44,596 nt of DNA from Nevskia soli DSM 19509 (lineage in GTDB: Bacteria > Pseudomonadota > Gammaproteobacteria > Nevskiales > Nevskiaceae): NCBI RefSeq assembly GCF_000711955.1, contig NZ_JONR01000042.1, positions 1 through 44,596 on the forward strand. The letters are read 5' to 3'. A model generated the notes under the pieces. It ran no database searches. It was not told where the DNA came from and saw nothing but the letters and a program-made list of their open reading frames with translations. This document shows, in pieces, positions 24,675-34,514 of this stretch; within the stretch, counting starts at the first letter, position 1, and every line of letters starts with the position of its first letter. The position numbers and the translations under genes were made by a program.

Positions 24675-25460
24675 CTACAGGTCGTGATTGAAGATCAGTT
24701 TGAGCACCACGTCGTCGGTCTGCGAGGTCAGGCCGTAGCCGACGCCGAACTCGACCGAATTGGCCTCGTCCACGTTGTAGTCGGCGACGGCGAACAGGCT
24801 TTGTGATTGCTGCGATACCGGGTCGAAATGCCTCAAAGGGCCGAGGTCGCCATAGTGCTCGAGGCCGAAAGCCCATTTTGGGGAGATGTTATAGGCAATG
24901 CGTTCGGCGGGAGCGAAATGCAGGGCGCCGAGGCCCTTGAAATCGGAATCCAGGATCGGGTTGAAGATCAGGTCCCACTTGCCTTCGTGCGCGCCGACAA
25001 TGGGCCGGATTTCGAGGGCGGTGCGGGTGCTCTCCCAATGGTGCACGTTGTAGCTGAACTCGAAGTTCACGCCGTAGAAATACTCCCGCTGGCGGGCGTG
25101 AGGCACCACCCACAGCATGCGTAACTTGCCGCCGTCGAATTGCGGATTGCCGTTGTTGGTGACGGTATAGACCGGCAGGTACAGGCCCAGTTCGAGGAAG
25201 TCGGCGGCGCCGTACGCCCATTCGAAGGCGCCGTTGATCGAATGGTTCGGCGTCACGCCATCGGGAAAGGCGGGTTGCTTGAGCCCGTCTGGGGTGTAGT
25301 TGCCATGCACGGTCAGTTCGAATTTTCCCGGATCGACGATGCCTGCGTCGTAGACCTGTATTTCGTCGGTCTGCGCATGGGTTACAAAAGGCAACGCGGC
25401 GCAGACCAGGAGCAGGCGTCCGGCGCATTTCCGGGTGCTGGAGTATCGGTATTTTTTCAC
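24675..25460 (-). CDS. Putative outer-membrane beta-barrel protein
   Basis: A 261-residue protein starting at GTG 25460. Residues 1-29 form a signal peptide (basic MKKYRYSSTRKCAGR, hydrophobic LLLVCAALPFVTHA). The mature part opens DEIQVYDAGIVDPGKFELTV and alternates hydrophobic and polar residues in strand-length stretches with frequent aromatic girdles (FEWAYGAADFLELGLYLPV, EYFYGVNFEFSYNVHH, NSVEFGVGYGLTSQ), ending in LKLIFNHDL. This recalls transporter-like barrels of the MetA-pathway kind. The final residue is Leu rather than the Phe favoured by many barrels. It is convergent with creA, 16 bases apart, and transcribed alone. A substrate cannot be named. Confidence 0.78.
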   Translation of the reverse strand: MKKYRYSSTRKCAGRLLLVCAALPFVTHAQTDEIQVYDAGIVDPGKFELTVHGNYTPDGLKQPAFPDGVTPNHSINGAFEWAYGAADFLELGLYLPVYTVTNNGNPQFDGGKLRMLWVVPHARQREYFYGVNFEFSYNVHHWESTRTALEIRPIVGAHEGKWDLIFNPILDSDFKGLGALHFAPAERIAYNISPKWAFGLEHYGDLGPLRHFDPVSQQSQSLFAVADYNVDEANSVEFGVGYGLTSQTDDVVLKLIFNHDL

Positions 25461-25628
25461 GCGGTAGCCGCCGTGCGGCGGAAGCTGATCGATGAACCGA
25501 TACGAATGTTAGGCGAACAAAACCGGTGTTGCGTCAAAATATAGTGGCAACGATTCGCATTAGTTGACGGCATTGCCGGACGGTCCTTCCGGCTTCACAC
25601 TTCGCAACATCGAACCCTGGAAAGCGCG

Positions 25629-26177
25629 ATGTCTTCAGGCTTCACCCACCGATTGGCGCAACGCGCGGACATCCCGGCGATAGAACCGCTGATGGTGGCC
25701 TCCATCCGAGGCCTGCTGCGTGACTTCCTGCCGCCCGATGCGGTGGAAGCCTCGTTCGACATCATGGGGCTGGACACGCAGCTGATCGATGACGGCACCT
25801 ACTACATCATCGAATGCGAGGGCGTCATCGCCGGATGCGGCGGCTGGAGCCGGCGGGCGACGCTGTTCGGGGGCGACCATTCCGCCGGGCGGGACGTGGC
25901 CCTGCTCGATCCGCGCACCGAACCGGCGCGGGTGCGGGCGATGTATACCAATCCCGCCTTCGCCCGGCGCGGCATCGGGCGGCTGGTGTTGTCGCTGTGC
26001 GAGCGGGCGGCCGCGGTGGAGGGGTTTACCCGGGTGCAGCTGGCGGCCACGCTGTCCGGCGAGCCGCTGTACCGCGCCTGCGGTTACGAGGACATCGAGC
26101 GCTTCGAGGCGCCGACGCGCTCCGGTTTGCGCATACCGCTGGTGCGCATGGGCAAGCGCATCGAGGCTGTTGCTTGA
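25629..26177 (+). CDS. GNAT-family N-acetyltransferase
   Basis: A 182-residue GNAT enzyme that would transfer an acetyl group from acetyl-CoA. The acetyl-CoA pyrophosphate loop is RRGIGR (residues 113-118), preceded by the VRAMYTNPAFA strand (motif A) and followed by LVLSLCERAA. Motif B is LYRACGYED followed by IERFEAP. The N-terminal substrate part is HRLAQRADIPAIEPLMVASI, then YYIIECEGVIAGCGGWSRR, where the usual GxxGW pattern of this GNAT subgroup is seen. The acceptor is unknown. It stands alone; the 168-base divergent gap to the barrel gene is AT-rich around 25500-25560 and probably holds both promoters. Confidence 0.9.
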   Translation: MSSGFTHRLAQRADIPAIEPLMVASIRGLLRDFLPPDAVEASFDIMGLDTQLIDDGTYYIIECEGVIAGCGGWSRRATLFGGDHSAGRDVALLDPRTEPARVRAMYTNPAFARRGIGRLVLSLCERAAAVEGFTRVQLAATLSGEPLYRACGYEDIERFEAPTRSGLRIPLVRMGKRIEAVA

Positions 26178-26222
26178 GCTTTCGCTTGCTCCCGGTTCAC
26201 TGGGGTGCGGACGTGATAGCGG

Positions 26223-27143
26223 TTAGTGCGCCCGGCTCATGAGCCCGCGGGCCTGCAGCCACCAGCCGAATTCGTCGACCCAGTGGTCGCTGCTGGTGCC
26301 CTGCTGCTTCATGCCGAAGCCGTGGCCACCCTTGTCGAAGACGTGCAGCTCGGCGGGGCGGCCAGCCTTGCGCCAGGCGGCGTAAAGCTGCGTGGCGGTC
26401 TCGCCGAAGAGCGGGTCGTCGCTGGCGACGGCCGCGAACAATGGCGGCGCGTCCGAGGGAATGGGCCGGTTGAGGGCGATCATGCCGTAGATCGGCGCGA
26501 CGAAGGCGGGGCGGGTATCCGCGTCGTACTCGATCGCGACATGCGTGGTGACGATGGCCCCGGCGGAAAAACCCATGAAGCCGATGCGCGTCGGGTCGAC
26601 GCCGAACTTCGCCGCCTGCTTCTTCACCAGGCGCAGCGCCTGGAAGCCGTCGGCGACCGCGGCATCCTCGCCGGGCAGCTTGGGCAGGTCCGGCGTAGAG
26701 CGGTGCATCAGGTGGAAGATTCTCGCGCCCATGTCGATGGCGAACAGGGCCTGGCTCGACGAAGTGTGATCCAGGCGGTACTTGAGCACGAAGGCGGCGA
26801 CGCCGCGTGCTGCCAGCCAGCGCGCCACGTCGTTCCCTTCCTGGTCGATGGACAGCATCATGAAGGCGCCGCCCGGGGCGATGATGACGCCGGTGCCGGT
26901 GGCTTTCGCCGGGTCCGGCAGGAACGGGGTGAGGGTAGGGGCCGTCACGTTGCGCAGCACATGGCCGCCGCCGGAGCTTTCATTGATTTCCGCCGCCGCC
27001 GTGGCCGGGTCCACACCCGGCGCGGGGCCGTTGTAGAGCGGGATCGCCGCGGGGGTGGGCGCCTGTGCGGGCGCGTCGGCATAAGCGAAGCCACCGCAGA
27101 ACCACAGGAAAGTGGCGACAACCAGCAGCGTGTTTCTCTTCAC
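26223..27143 (-). CDS. Secreted alpha/beta hydrolase (acetyl-esterase-like)
   Basis: A 306-residue protein starting at GTG 27143, with GAGGAG seven bases upstream. Residues 1-22 are a signal peptide, cleaved likely at AYA. The fold is alpha/beta hydrolase: the oxyanion region is VIIAPGGAFMML, the nucleophile elbow is MGFSAGA with Ser193, the acid is in VASDDPLF and the catalytic His in KGGHGFGM. The arrangement and the DGFQALRLVKK helix resemble acetyl-esterase/xylanase-type (BD-FAE-like) secreted hydrolases, so a small ester of a carbohydrate is a reasonable substrate; this is inference. The 192 bases upstream, before the Cys-rich FeoB neighbour, hold nothing recognised except a likely promoter area. 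Confidence 0.9.
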   Translation of the reverse strand: MKRNTLLVVATFLWFCGGFAYADAPAQAPTPAAIPLYNGPAPGVDPATAAAEINESSGGGHVLRNVTAPTLTPFLPDPAKATGTGVIIAPGGAFMMLSIDQEGNDVARWLAARGVAAFVLKYRLDHTSSSQALFAIDMGARIFHLMHRSTPDLPKLPGEDAAVADGFQALRLVKKQAAKFGVDPTRIGFMGFSAGAIVTTHVAIEYDADTRPAFVAPIYGMIALNRPIPSDAPPLFAAVASDDPLFGETATQLYAAWRKAGRPAELHVFDKGGHGFGMKQQGTSSDHWVDEFGWWLQARGLMSRAH

Positions 27144-27335
27144 CGGTCGCTCCTCGACGATAACGCTGGCGTGGAATTGGCACCCCCGGATACTTTTTGC
27201 GCGGGGTTACACAAATCTGGTTTATTGACGCGAATATACGGCGCCAACCGGTCGAATCGTAATCAATTTTTCGCCTCATCCGATCGGCAAACGCGATCGC
27301 GCTGCCATGTGGATGTGCGACCTGGGCGCCGCTGC

Positions 27336-27626
27336 CTAGCGCCGCGGTGGCGTGCGCAGATCGAGCAGCGGCTGTTCCGGGCTTTGCGCCGGCGGCGCGC
27401 AGTTGTTGCAATCGCTGCAACCGGCGCCGCAACCCTTGGCCTGTTCCACCGGCAGGATGCGCAGGCCGAACTGGCGCAGCTTCGCCGGGTGCTGCGCCTT
27501 GAGCAGCCACAGGGCGGCGCTGCGCTGCACGCGGCGCCTGGTCTGCGGCGAGAACACGCCCACGGCATAGAACGCGCTCGGAATGACGATGAGCGCGACG
27601 ATGAGGTATTGCAGGGCGTCGTTCAT
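27336..27626 (-). CDS. Small membrane-anchored Cys-rich protein linked to FeoB
   Basis: A 96-residue protein directly after feoB (7 bases). It has one N-terminal helix (LQYLIVALIVIPSAFYAVGVF), a basic middle (SPQTRRRVQRSAALWLLKAQ) and a Cys cluster KGCGAGCSDCNNC (Cx3Cx2Cx2C). It resembles the DUF6587 group found downstream of FeoB in Xanthomonadales-type genomes. The cluster could bind iron or an Fe-S cluster and act as an FeoC substitute at the cytoplasmic face, but this is inference; it is not homologous to the winged-helix FeoC of E. coli. The tail is Pro/Arg-rich. Co-transcription with feoAB is very likely, giving iron control through the Fur-box match upstream of feoA. Confidence 0.84.
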   Translation of the reverse strand: MNDALQYLIVALIVIPSAFYAVGVFSPQTRRRVQRSAALWLLKAQHPAKLRQFGLRILPVEQAKGCGAGCSDCNNCAPPAQSPEQPLLDLRTPPRR

Positions 27627-27633
27627 GGTGTGC

Positions 27634-29510
<1,877 letters not shown>

Positions 29511-29514
<4 letters not shown>

Positions 29515-29756
29515 GCGTCCTCCGCCTGCACCATCACCCGCGCCGCTTCGGTGCGGCGCAAGGCGAAGCGGGTATAGCCGATCTGCACCAGCACCGGATC
29601 GCCGCCCACCGGGCCCTTCGCCACCACCCGCACCGGCTCGCCCTGCACGAAGCCGAGTTCAGCCAGGCGCACCGCGATCGGGTCGTGGGCGCCGTGCGCG
29701 GTCACTTCGCGGATGGTCGCGTTGGTGTTTCTGGGCAGGTCGGTCAGCTGGTACAC
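29511..29756 (-). CDS. feoA: FeoA, ferrous iron transport accessory protein
   Basis: An 81-residue SH3-like cytoplasmic protein. It starts at GTG 29756 (no ATG in frame), giving MYQLTDLPRNTNATIREVTA, then AVRLAELGFVQGEPVRVVAK, and a VLVQIGYTRFALRRTEAARV ending. The LAELGFVQG core and final FALRRTEA strand are typical of FeoA, which binds FeoB and modulates its GTP-driven transport. Its stop overlaps the feoB start by four bases. The start lies 21 bases from a Fur-box match. The ribosome binding site is weak. First gene of feoA-feoB-Cys-rich operon. Confidence 0.94.
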
Positions 29757-29776
29757 GGAGTCGAACTGAATCTCTA

Positions 29777-29795
29777 AGTGAGAATTAATCTCAAT
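29777..29795 (-). promoter_or_regulatory. Fur box upstream of feoA
   Basis: AGTGAGAATTAATCTCAAT has 16 of 19 positions in common with the widely seen Fur-site variant AATGAGAATTATTCTCATT. It contains the perfect arms TGAGA / TCTCA and sits 21 bases upstream of the feoA start, where a promoter is expected. Iron-dependent repression of the feo operon follows from established Fur biology. Confidence 0.8.
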
Positions 29796-29938
29796 TATAT
29801 GCCAATTGCGGCGGATATGTGACGGCGGCGGGCTGTGTGCTTTTGTTAAGAAAGATGACGCAACGGTGCGGCAACGGATTCTTCATGCGCTCTCGCTAGT
29901 GTGTGCCCCCAAGCGGCCAAGCCGATACGGAAAAAACA

Positions 29939-31510
29939 ATGATCGAGGCACAGGAAAAGCGGCCCGGGCGGGGCCTGGAAGTCTTCTGCATCGGCCTGAT
30001 CGGCGCCTGCGTGGCCGGCGTCGCGGGTGCCGCGGGGAATCCGTCGCCGGCAGCCGGCGCGGTCGAGAACCTGGTGGACAACGTCACCGGCACGGCGCTG
30101 AACCTCGTGGTGAAGGACCTGGACGTGGTGGGACTGGAAATGCTCGAGCACCCACCTTCTACCTATATGAAGGCGGCCAGCCAGGTTTTCCAGCAGGTGC
30201 TGCATCCTTATTACATCGCGCTCAACCAGCGCGCCCGCGACGCGGTGCTGCAGCGCATCGCCTTCAACTGCGCCGAGGACCGGCAGGATCCGGTCAGGCC
30301 CGGCCACAGCCTGGCCTTCCCGGTGCAGCTGCTGCCCGCCAGCCGCGACGCCCTGATCTGGCATCGTTACGCCTGCACCTTCCGCATCGACTACCAGGGC
30401 CTGCTCGGCCAGGCGCTGAGCTACACCAGCCCGGTCTATACCATCAACCAGCTGGATATCCGCTACGGCGCCGTGGACCTGCAGCCAGCGGTGGCGATGC
30501 AGAACTACAACCTCGGCAGCGCCGCCCAGCCGGACTACGCCTGGCTCGGCCGCTACGTGCAGCCGCTCGACCGTTTGCTGCGCGACCACGCCGGCGCCGT
30601 ACCGGCGCAAGTCATCGCCGGCGTCAATGGCGGCTACGACTACCGCGTCGACGCCTGGGCCAGCGGCACGCCGCACGACAACATCTGCCCGCCGCGCTAC
30701 GCCCCGGGCCAGGACCGCCAGCGTTTCTTCGCCCAGCATCCGCCGGCGGCGCAATGCGCAATGGACGGCAACGCCCTGCCGCTGTGCGCCAGCGGCGATA
30801 CCCTGCCGATCACCGATGACCTCGGCGATTCCCTGGTCTATCTCGCCCCCGCGCAGCGCGCCAGGTCCTGGCGCGGCACGCCGTTCCAGTCCTACAACTG
30901 CGGCAGCCTGGGCGAGTCGGAGCAGCGCGGCGCCCTGCTGCTCTACAGCGACGACGCCGACGCGCGCCGCACCTCGCCCAGCAAGGACAACGTGGCGGAG
31001 CTGGACCTCGACGGCAAGCCGGCGGTGTCCGCCATCGGCTCCGGGCCGCTGCTGATCGATACCAACGGTTTCGTCTACGACGAGGCGCAGTCCGAGGAAG
31101 GCCGGCCGATCGACAACTATGAGGTCGGCGGCCAGACCGGCGTGGGCATCGAACGCGGCGCCAAGGGCGCGGTGACCCTGCACCTGATCAACGTCGATGG
31201 CCACGACTATACCGAAGGCATGCACGACTGGCTGATGGGCCTGTACTTCCTCAGCCCCTACGCGCAATCCGACGTCGCTGTGGCGCTGGGCAACGGCGGC
31301 GACGCGACGCTGTGGATCAACCCCGCCGCCGCGGCGGTGCAGGCGGTGCTGCGCGACACGCACAACGCCAACCACGCCTATTTCGAGGCGCTGTTCGCCC
31401 AGAACAGCCACCCGGGCATCGTCTCCAACTGCTCCGGCTTCACCGCGCCGCCCATCGGTTGCAGCGCCCGCCCGGTACATGACGGCCTGTTCCTGTACAC
31501 ACGGCCATAG
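29939..31510 (+). CDS. Secreted NAGPA-like (phosphodiester glycosidase family) protein
   Basis: A 523-residue protein. ATG 29939 is preferred over earlier in-frame starts because a signal-like helix follows (LEVFCIGLIGACVAGVAG). The N-terminal 160 residues are unlike anything I recognise. The second half follows the NAGPA/PF09992 pattern: QVIAGVNGGYDYRV, then IGSGPLLIDTNGFVYDEA, TGVGIERGAKGAVTLHLINV, EGMHDWLMGLYFL and VAVALGNGGDATLWINPA. In the family the last motif is usually NLDGGGSTT; here it is LGNGGDATL, so the Asp/Ser positions differ and activity may be changed. Several Cys pairs suit a periplasmic or extracellular location. It is divergent from feoA and alone in its unit. Confidence 0.8.
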   Translation: MIEAQEKRPGRGLEVFCIGLIGACVAGVAGAAGNPSPAAGAVENLVDNVTGTALNLVVKDLDVVGLEMLEHPPSTYMKAASQVFQQVLHPYYIALNQRARDAVLQRIAFNCAEDRQDPVRPGHSLAFPVQLLPASRDALIWHRYACTFRIDYQGLLGQALSYTSPVYTINQLDIRYGAVDLQPAVAMQNYNLGSAAQPDYAWLGRYVQPLDRLLRDHAGAVPAQVIAGVNGGYDYRVDAWASGTPHDNICPPRYAPGQDRQRFFAQHPPAAQCAMDGNALPLCASGDTLPITDDLGDSLVYLAPAQRARSWRGTPFQSYNCGSLGESEQRGALLLYSDDADARRTSPSKDNVAELDLDGKPAVSAIGSGPLLIDTNGFVYDEAQSEEGRPIDNYEVGGQTGVGIERGAKGAVTLHLINVDGHDYTEGMHDWLMGLYFLSPYAQSDVAVALGNGGDATLWINPAAAAVQAVLRDTHNANHAYFEALFAQNSHPGIVSNCSGFTAPPIGCSARPVHDGLFLYTRP

Positions 31511-31565
31511 CGGACGGCATGGCCGGTGGTCGGCATGGCGTATCTGTAAGCTTTCGGTAAGATTA

Positions 31566-31593
31566 AATACACGCGGCATTTGCCGCGTGTATT
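31566..31593. other. Perfect 12-bp hairpin
   Basis: AATACACGCGGC and GCCGCGTGTATT form a perfect 12-bp stem with loop ATTT, between the NAGPA-like gene and the next lipoprotein gene, 16 bases before the latter's ATG. It lacks a clear T run on the plus strand, so it could be a weak terminator for the first gene, a 5' leader structure for the second, or a protein site. Confidence 0.6.
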
Positions 31594-31609
31594 GAAACGG
31601 AGAGCGAGC

Positions 31610-32635
31610 ATGCGCAGAAAGCTGATGGCAGGGGCAGCGGTACTGGTACTGGCCGGCTGCGGCGGCGATCACCACGACGACGACTTCACCGTGCCGGGTG
31701 GCGCCGTGCGTCTACAGTCCACCAATGACGCCTTGCGTGAACTCGGCAATATCTCCACCACCGCCGACCTGGTGAATGTGAGCTCCGCCGCCACTCCGTC
31801 CGTGTCGGCGGCACCGGCCGCCCGCGCCTTCGGTCCGCGGCAGATGGCGCACAGTCTGGCTCACCCGGCTGGCGCCCGCGCACGCGTGGCCCTGTTGCCG
31901 CGCGCGGCCACCAGCTGCGCCGCGGGCGGCACCGACAACATCGTCAACGGCGGCAGCAAGACCTATTCCTTCAATTATTTTTCCAGCACCGGCACGGTGA
32001 ATTTCGAGACGCATGCCTATTCGGGCTGCGCCACGGGCAACTCCGACGGCAGCGTGACCACGCTGGACAACCAGCTCGAATCGGGCAGCACCGGCGACAG
32101 TACCGCCGGCTATGTACTGTCCGGTACTGGAAATACGCCGCTGCGTGTCCGCACCAGCGAGACCTCGGGCAGCAATTCATTCCTGGCCGACCAGGGCCTG
32201 CTCGGCGTGCTGCAGCTGGTCAACGGCACCACCACCACCGATACCCGCGCCACCCTCAGCACCACGCTCAACGTGCAGGAAACCGGCTTCTCCGATTACC
32301 ACGGCAGCTTCGTACTGGGCTCCGGCAGCAGCTTCTACCAGGTGATCAGCGGCGACAGCAGCATCGCCCTCGCCGGCGACTATGGCTACACCAGCAATGT
32401 CGACGGTTGCGGCGGGGGCACCGTCACGGTGTCCACGCCCGCCACGCTGGTCCTCGGCACCACCTCGGCCGGCGGCAGCCTGCCGGTCGGCGGCGCGCTG
32501 AAGATCATCTCCGGCAGCGGCAATGTGACCTTCACCTTCAACGCCGATGGCAGCGCCACACTGTCCGGCAGTGTCGGCGGCACTTTGGATGCGAACAGCG
32601 TCGGGCAGGCCCTGCAGAACGGCTCGTCCTGCTGA
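31610..32635 (+). CDS. Putative lipoprotein, surface-type, unknown
   Basis: A 341-residue protein. ATG 31610 has CGGAGAG upstream and opens a lipoprotein signal MRRKLMAGAAVLVLAGC with Cys17, followed by an acidic/His spacer (GGDHHDDDF). After a linker the protein becomes Gly/Ser/Thr-rich with regular beta patterns: GGSKTYSFNYFSSTGTVNFE, TTLDNQLESGSTG, GYVLSGTGNTPLRV, DYHGSFVLGSGSSFYQ and SGNVTFTFNADGSATLSG. This looks like a repetitive beta domain with three Cys that could form disulfides. No known family is recognised. A large inverted repeat just after the stop ends the unit. The hairpin upstream may influence expression. Confidence 0.82.
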   Translation: MRRKLMAGAAVLVLAGCGGDHHDDDFTVPGGAVRLQSTNDALRELGNISTTADLVNVSSAATPSVSAAPAARAFGPRQMAHSLAHPAGARARVALLPRAATSCAAGGTDNIVNGGSKTYSFNYFSSTGTVNFETHAYSGCATGNSDGSVTTLDNQLESGSTGDSTAGYVLSGTGNTPLRVRTSETSGSNSFLADQGLLGVLQLVNGTTTTDTRATLSTTLNVQETGFSDYHGSFVLGSGSSFYQVISGDSSIALAGDYGYTSNVDGCGGGTVTVSTPATLVLGTTSAGGSLPVGGALKIISGSGNVTFTFNADGSATLSGSVGGTLDANSVGQALQNGSSC

Positions 32636-32650
32636 ACCGGTTCCGCTGAG

Positions 32651-32680
32651 CGACTGCCCGGCGCAAGCGCCGGGCAGTCG
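32651..32680. terminator. 14-bp perfect inverted repeat between convergent genes
   Basis: CGACTGCCCGGCGC and GCGCCGGGCAGTCG pair perfectly around AA. It lies between two converging genes (stops at 32635 and 32691) and is probably a shared terminator, although it has no T run on either strand. Confidence 0.65.
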
Positions 32681-32690
32681 GCGACACCGC

Positions 32691-33362
32691 TCAGGGTGAG
32701 GGCGGCGAAGGAGCCGGAGCGGGCGGCTGGGCCGGCGCGCCCTGCGGCGCCGGATAGTTCTGCGGTGCGGGCGGGTAGCCGCCCGGCGCCGGTTGTTGCT
32801 GGGGATAGTTCTGCTGCTGCGGATAGCCCTGGCCGGAAGGCTGCGGCGGCGGTGCAGGCGGCGCATCGGGTTGCTGGGCCGGCGGCTGGCCGTCCGCCGA
32901 GGCCGCAGCCGGCGCGCCGGCCGCGACCGGGCGCCAGGGCGCGGTGCACTGGCTGACGCTCGGATAGTAGCCGGCCGGGTTGTCGCACCAGTACCAGTAT
33001 TGCTGCTGTTGCACGGCCGGACCGGCTGGTGGAGCCGGCACGACGGTAACGGGCATCGCAGCGGGATCCGGATAGGGATAGACCGGCGCCGGGTACAGGT
33101 ACCAGTTGCCGCCGATCACCCACCACCAGCCCGGGTTGCCGCCATACCAGCCGTGATACCAGTGGCCGCCATACCAGCCGTTGCCGTAGAAGTGCGGCGA
33201 GGGGCCATACCAATAGCGGCCGCCGTAATAGTAGTGACCTCCGCCGTGGTAGTAGCCGCCGCCGTGCGGGCCGTGATCGTAGTGGTCGGCAAAGGCGGCA
33301 ACAGGGCCTGCGGCGGCGAATGCCAGGCCCAGGCGGAGCAGGGTGCTGATGCGGGGTTTCAT
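32691..33362 (-). CDS. Secreted Gly/Tyr/His-rich protein with Pro/Gln tail
   Basis: A 223-residue protein. ATG 33362 has GAGG upstream and starts a signal peptide (MKPRISTLLRLGLAFAAAGP, cleavage near AFA). The mature N-terminal 90 residues are extremely rich in Gly, Tyr, His and Trp (HGGGYYHGGGHYYYGG, WYGGHWYHGWYGGNPGWWWV). A short ordered part follows, YWYWCDNPAGYYPSVSQC, with two Cys and a CDNPAGYYP pattern also seen in the partner OmpA protein (CPPAKAYYPYVGECPSGW). The C-terminal 75 residues are a Pro/Gln/Ala tail. No enzymatic motif is visible; a cell-wall or surface structural role is plausible. It begins 29 bases after the OmpA-family gene, so both form one operon. Confidence 0.85.
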   Translation of the reverse strand: MKPRISTLLRLGLAFAAAGPVAAFADHYDHGPHGGGYYHGGGHYYYGGRYWYGPSPHFYGNGWYGGHWYHGWYGGNPGWWWVIGGNWYLYPAPVYPYPDPAAMPVTVVPAPPAGPAVQQQQYWYWCDNPAGYYPSVSQCTAPWRPVAAGAPAAASADGQPPAQQPDAPPAPPPQPSGQGYPQQQNYPQQQPAPGGYPPAPQNYPAPQGAPAQPPAPAPSPPSP

Positions 33363-33391
33363 GATGCCTCGTGTATTTCCGGGAAGAAGGC

Positions 33392-34132
33392 TCAGCCGAC
33401 GATGACGTCGACGCGGCGGTTGTGTTTGCGTCCGGCGGCGGTGGCGTTGCTGTCGCGCGGATGGTCCTCGCCCTTGCCGATGGCGGTGATGCGCTGCGGC
33501 GCAACGCCGTGGGCGATGAGGTATTGCATCACCGCGTCGGCGCGGCGCTGCGACAGATCGTGGTTGAAGGCGCTGCTGCCGGTGGAGTCGGTATGGCCTT
33601 CGACGACGATATTGCGGCCGGGTTCCTGGTTGATCGAAGCCAGCAGGGCGTCGAGCGTGCCCATCGCCGCCGGCTCCAGGTCCGCCTTGGCGGTGGCGAA
33701 CAGCACATCGCCGAGGCTGTAGGTGACCTTGCCGGCGGGCGCCTGCACCGGCGCCGCGGCGTTGGCCGGCGCGCTGCGCGCGGCGGCGACCGCCTGCCAG
33801 CCGGATGGGCATTCGCCGACGTAGGGGTAGTAGGCCTTGGCGGGCGGGCAGTAATACCAGTAGGCCGAAGGCGCCTGCTGCACCGTGACCACCGGCGGTT
33901 CGTAGACCACGGCAGGCGGCCCGTAGTAGTAGGCGGGATCGTAGTAGCCGCCGTAGTAGTAGGCGGGCGGGTAGTAATAGGGGCGGCCGTACCAGCCGGG
34001 GCCGTAACCGTAGTAGGGGCCGCCGATGCGGACGCCCACGCCGATCCCCACATGCCCGTGCGCGGCAGCTAGCGGCGGCACGGCCAGCAGGGTCAGGGCG
34101 AGGCAGGAAATGGCAGGTTTGAGAAAGCCCAT
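33392..34132 (-). CDS. OmpA-family protein with Tyr/Gly-rich N-terminal region
   Basis: A 246-residue protein. ATG 34132 has AAGGAG upstream. The signal peptide (about 1-24) is followed by a Gly/Tyr-rich stretch (GGPYYGYGPGWYGRPYYYPP, AYYYGGYYDPAYYYG) and a Cys-containing unit WYYCPPAKAYYPYVGECPSGW. The C-terminal 110 residues are an OmpA peptidoglycan-binding domain: VLFATAKADLEPAAMGTLDA, VVEGHTDSTGSSAFNHDLSQ, GKGEDHPRDSNATAAGRKHN and RRVDVIV, with the Asp and Arg that bind diaminopimelate. It would anchor to the wall and display the Tyr-rich part. It precedes the related Tyr-rich gene by 29 bases; the two share the CxxxxxYYP..C unit, suggesting descent from one gene or co-assembly. Confidence 0.93.
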   Translation of the reverse strand: MGFLKPAISCLALTLLAVPPLAAAHGHVGIGVGVRIGGPYYGYGPGWYGRPYYYPPAYYYGGYYDPAYYYGPPAVVYEPPVVTVQQAPSAYWYYCPPAKAYYPYVGECPSGWQAVAAARSAPANAAAPVQAPAGKVTYSLGDVLFATAKADLEPAAMGTLDALLASINQEPGRNIVVEGHTDSTGSSAFNHDLSQRRADAVMQYLIAHGVAPQRITAIGKGEDHPRDSNATAAGRKHNRRVDVIVG

Positions 34133-34514
34133 GGCACCGCTCCTTTTGGACTGTGCCAAGGATGTGCCGCGGACATGAATGCCGGCTGAATCGCCGGCCG
34201 GAAGTGCCGGTAAACACAGCCTTTTTAACCATTCTTTACACCGCCGGCAGAGGTGTTTGATGGCCGAGGCCGACGGCGCCGAAAGCGGCCCGTCGCGGCT
34301 GCGAAACGGTGTGCCGTGGATAGATCCGGGCGGATCGGTGGTGCCGCCGGGCGGGATACCGAAAACATTGTCCGGTGAAGGTTTTATCCGGCTTTCCGCA
34401 TCCGGGCGCGGGCGCACCGTTCGCCATCCTTCACCCGAGTGGACGATGTGATGCCGGGCTTTTGGCGGAAAAATGCAACCCTCGACATCGGGATGGCCTC
34501 TGGAGGAGACCAGG
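34133..34514. other. 382-base divergent intergenic region
   Basis: This gap lies between the minus-strand OmpA gene and the plus-strand Rieske gene and should hold both promoters. An AT-rich patch at 34220-34245 (TTTTTAACCATTCTTTACA) is the best candidate. Several short GC-rich direct and inverted CCGG/CGGG motifs occur around 34320-34410, without a clean operator. Frames that cross the gap look like shadows. I see no gene in it. Confidence 0.6.
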
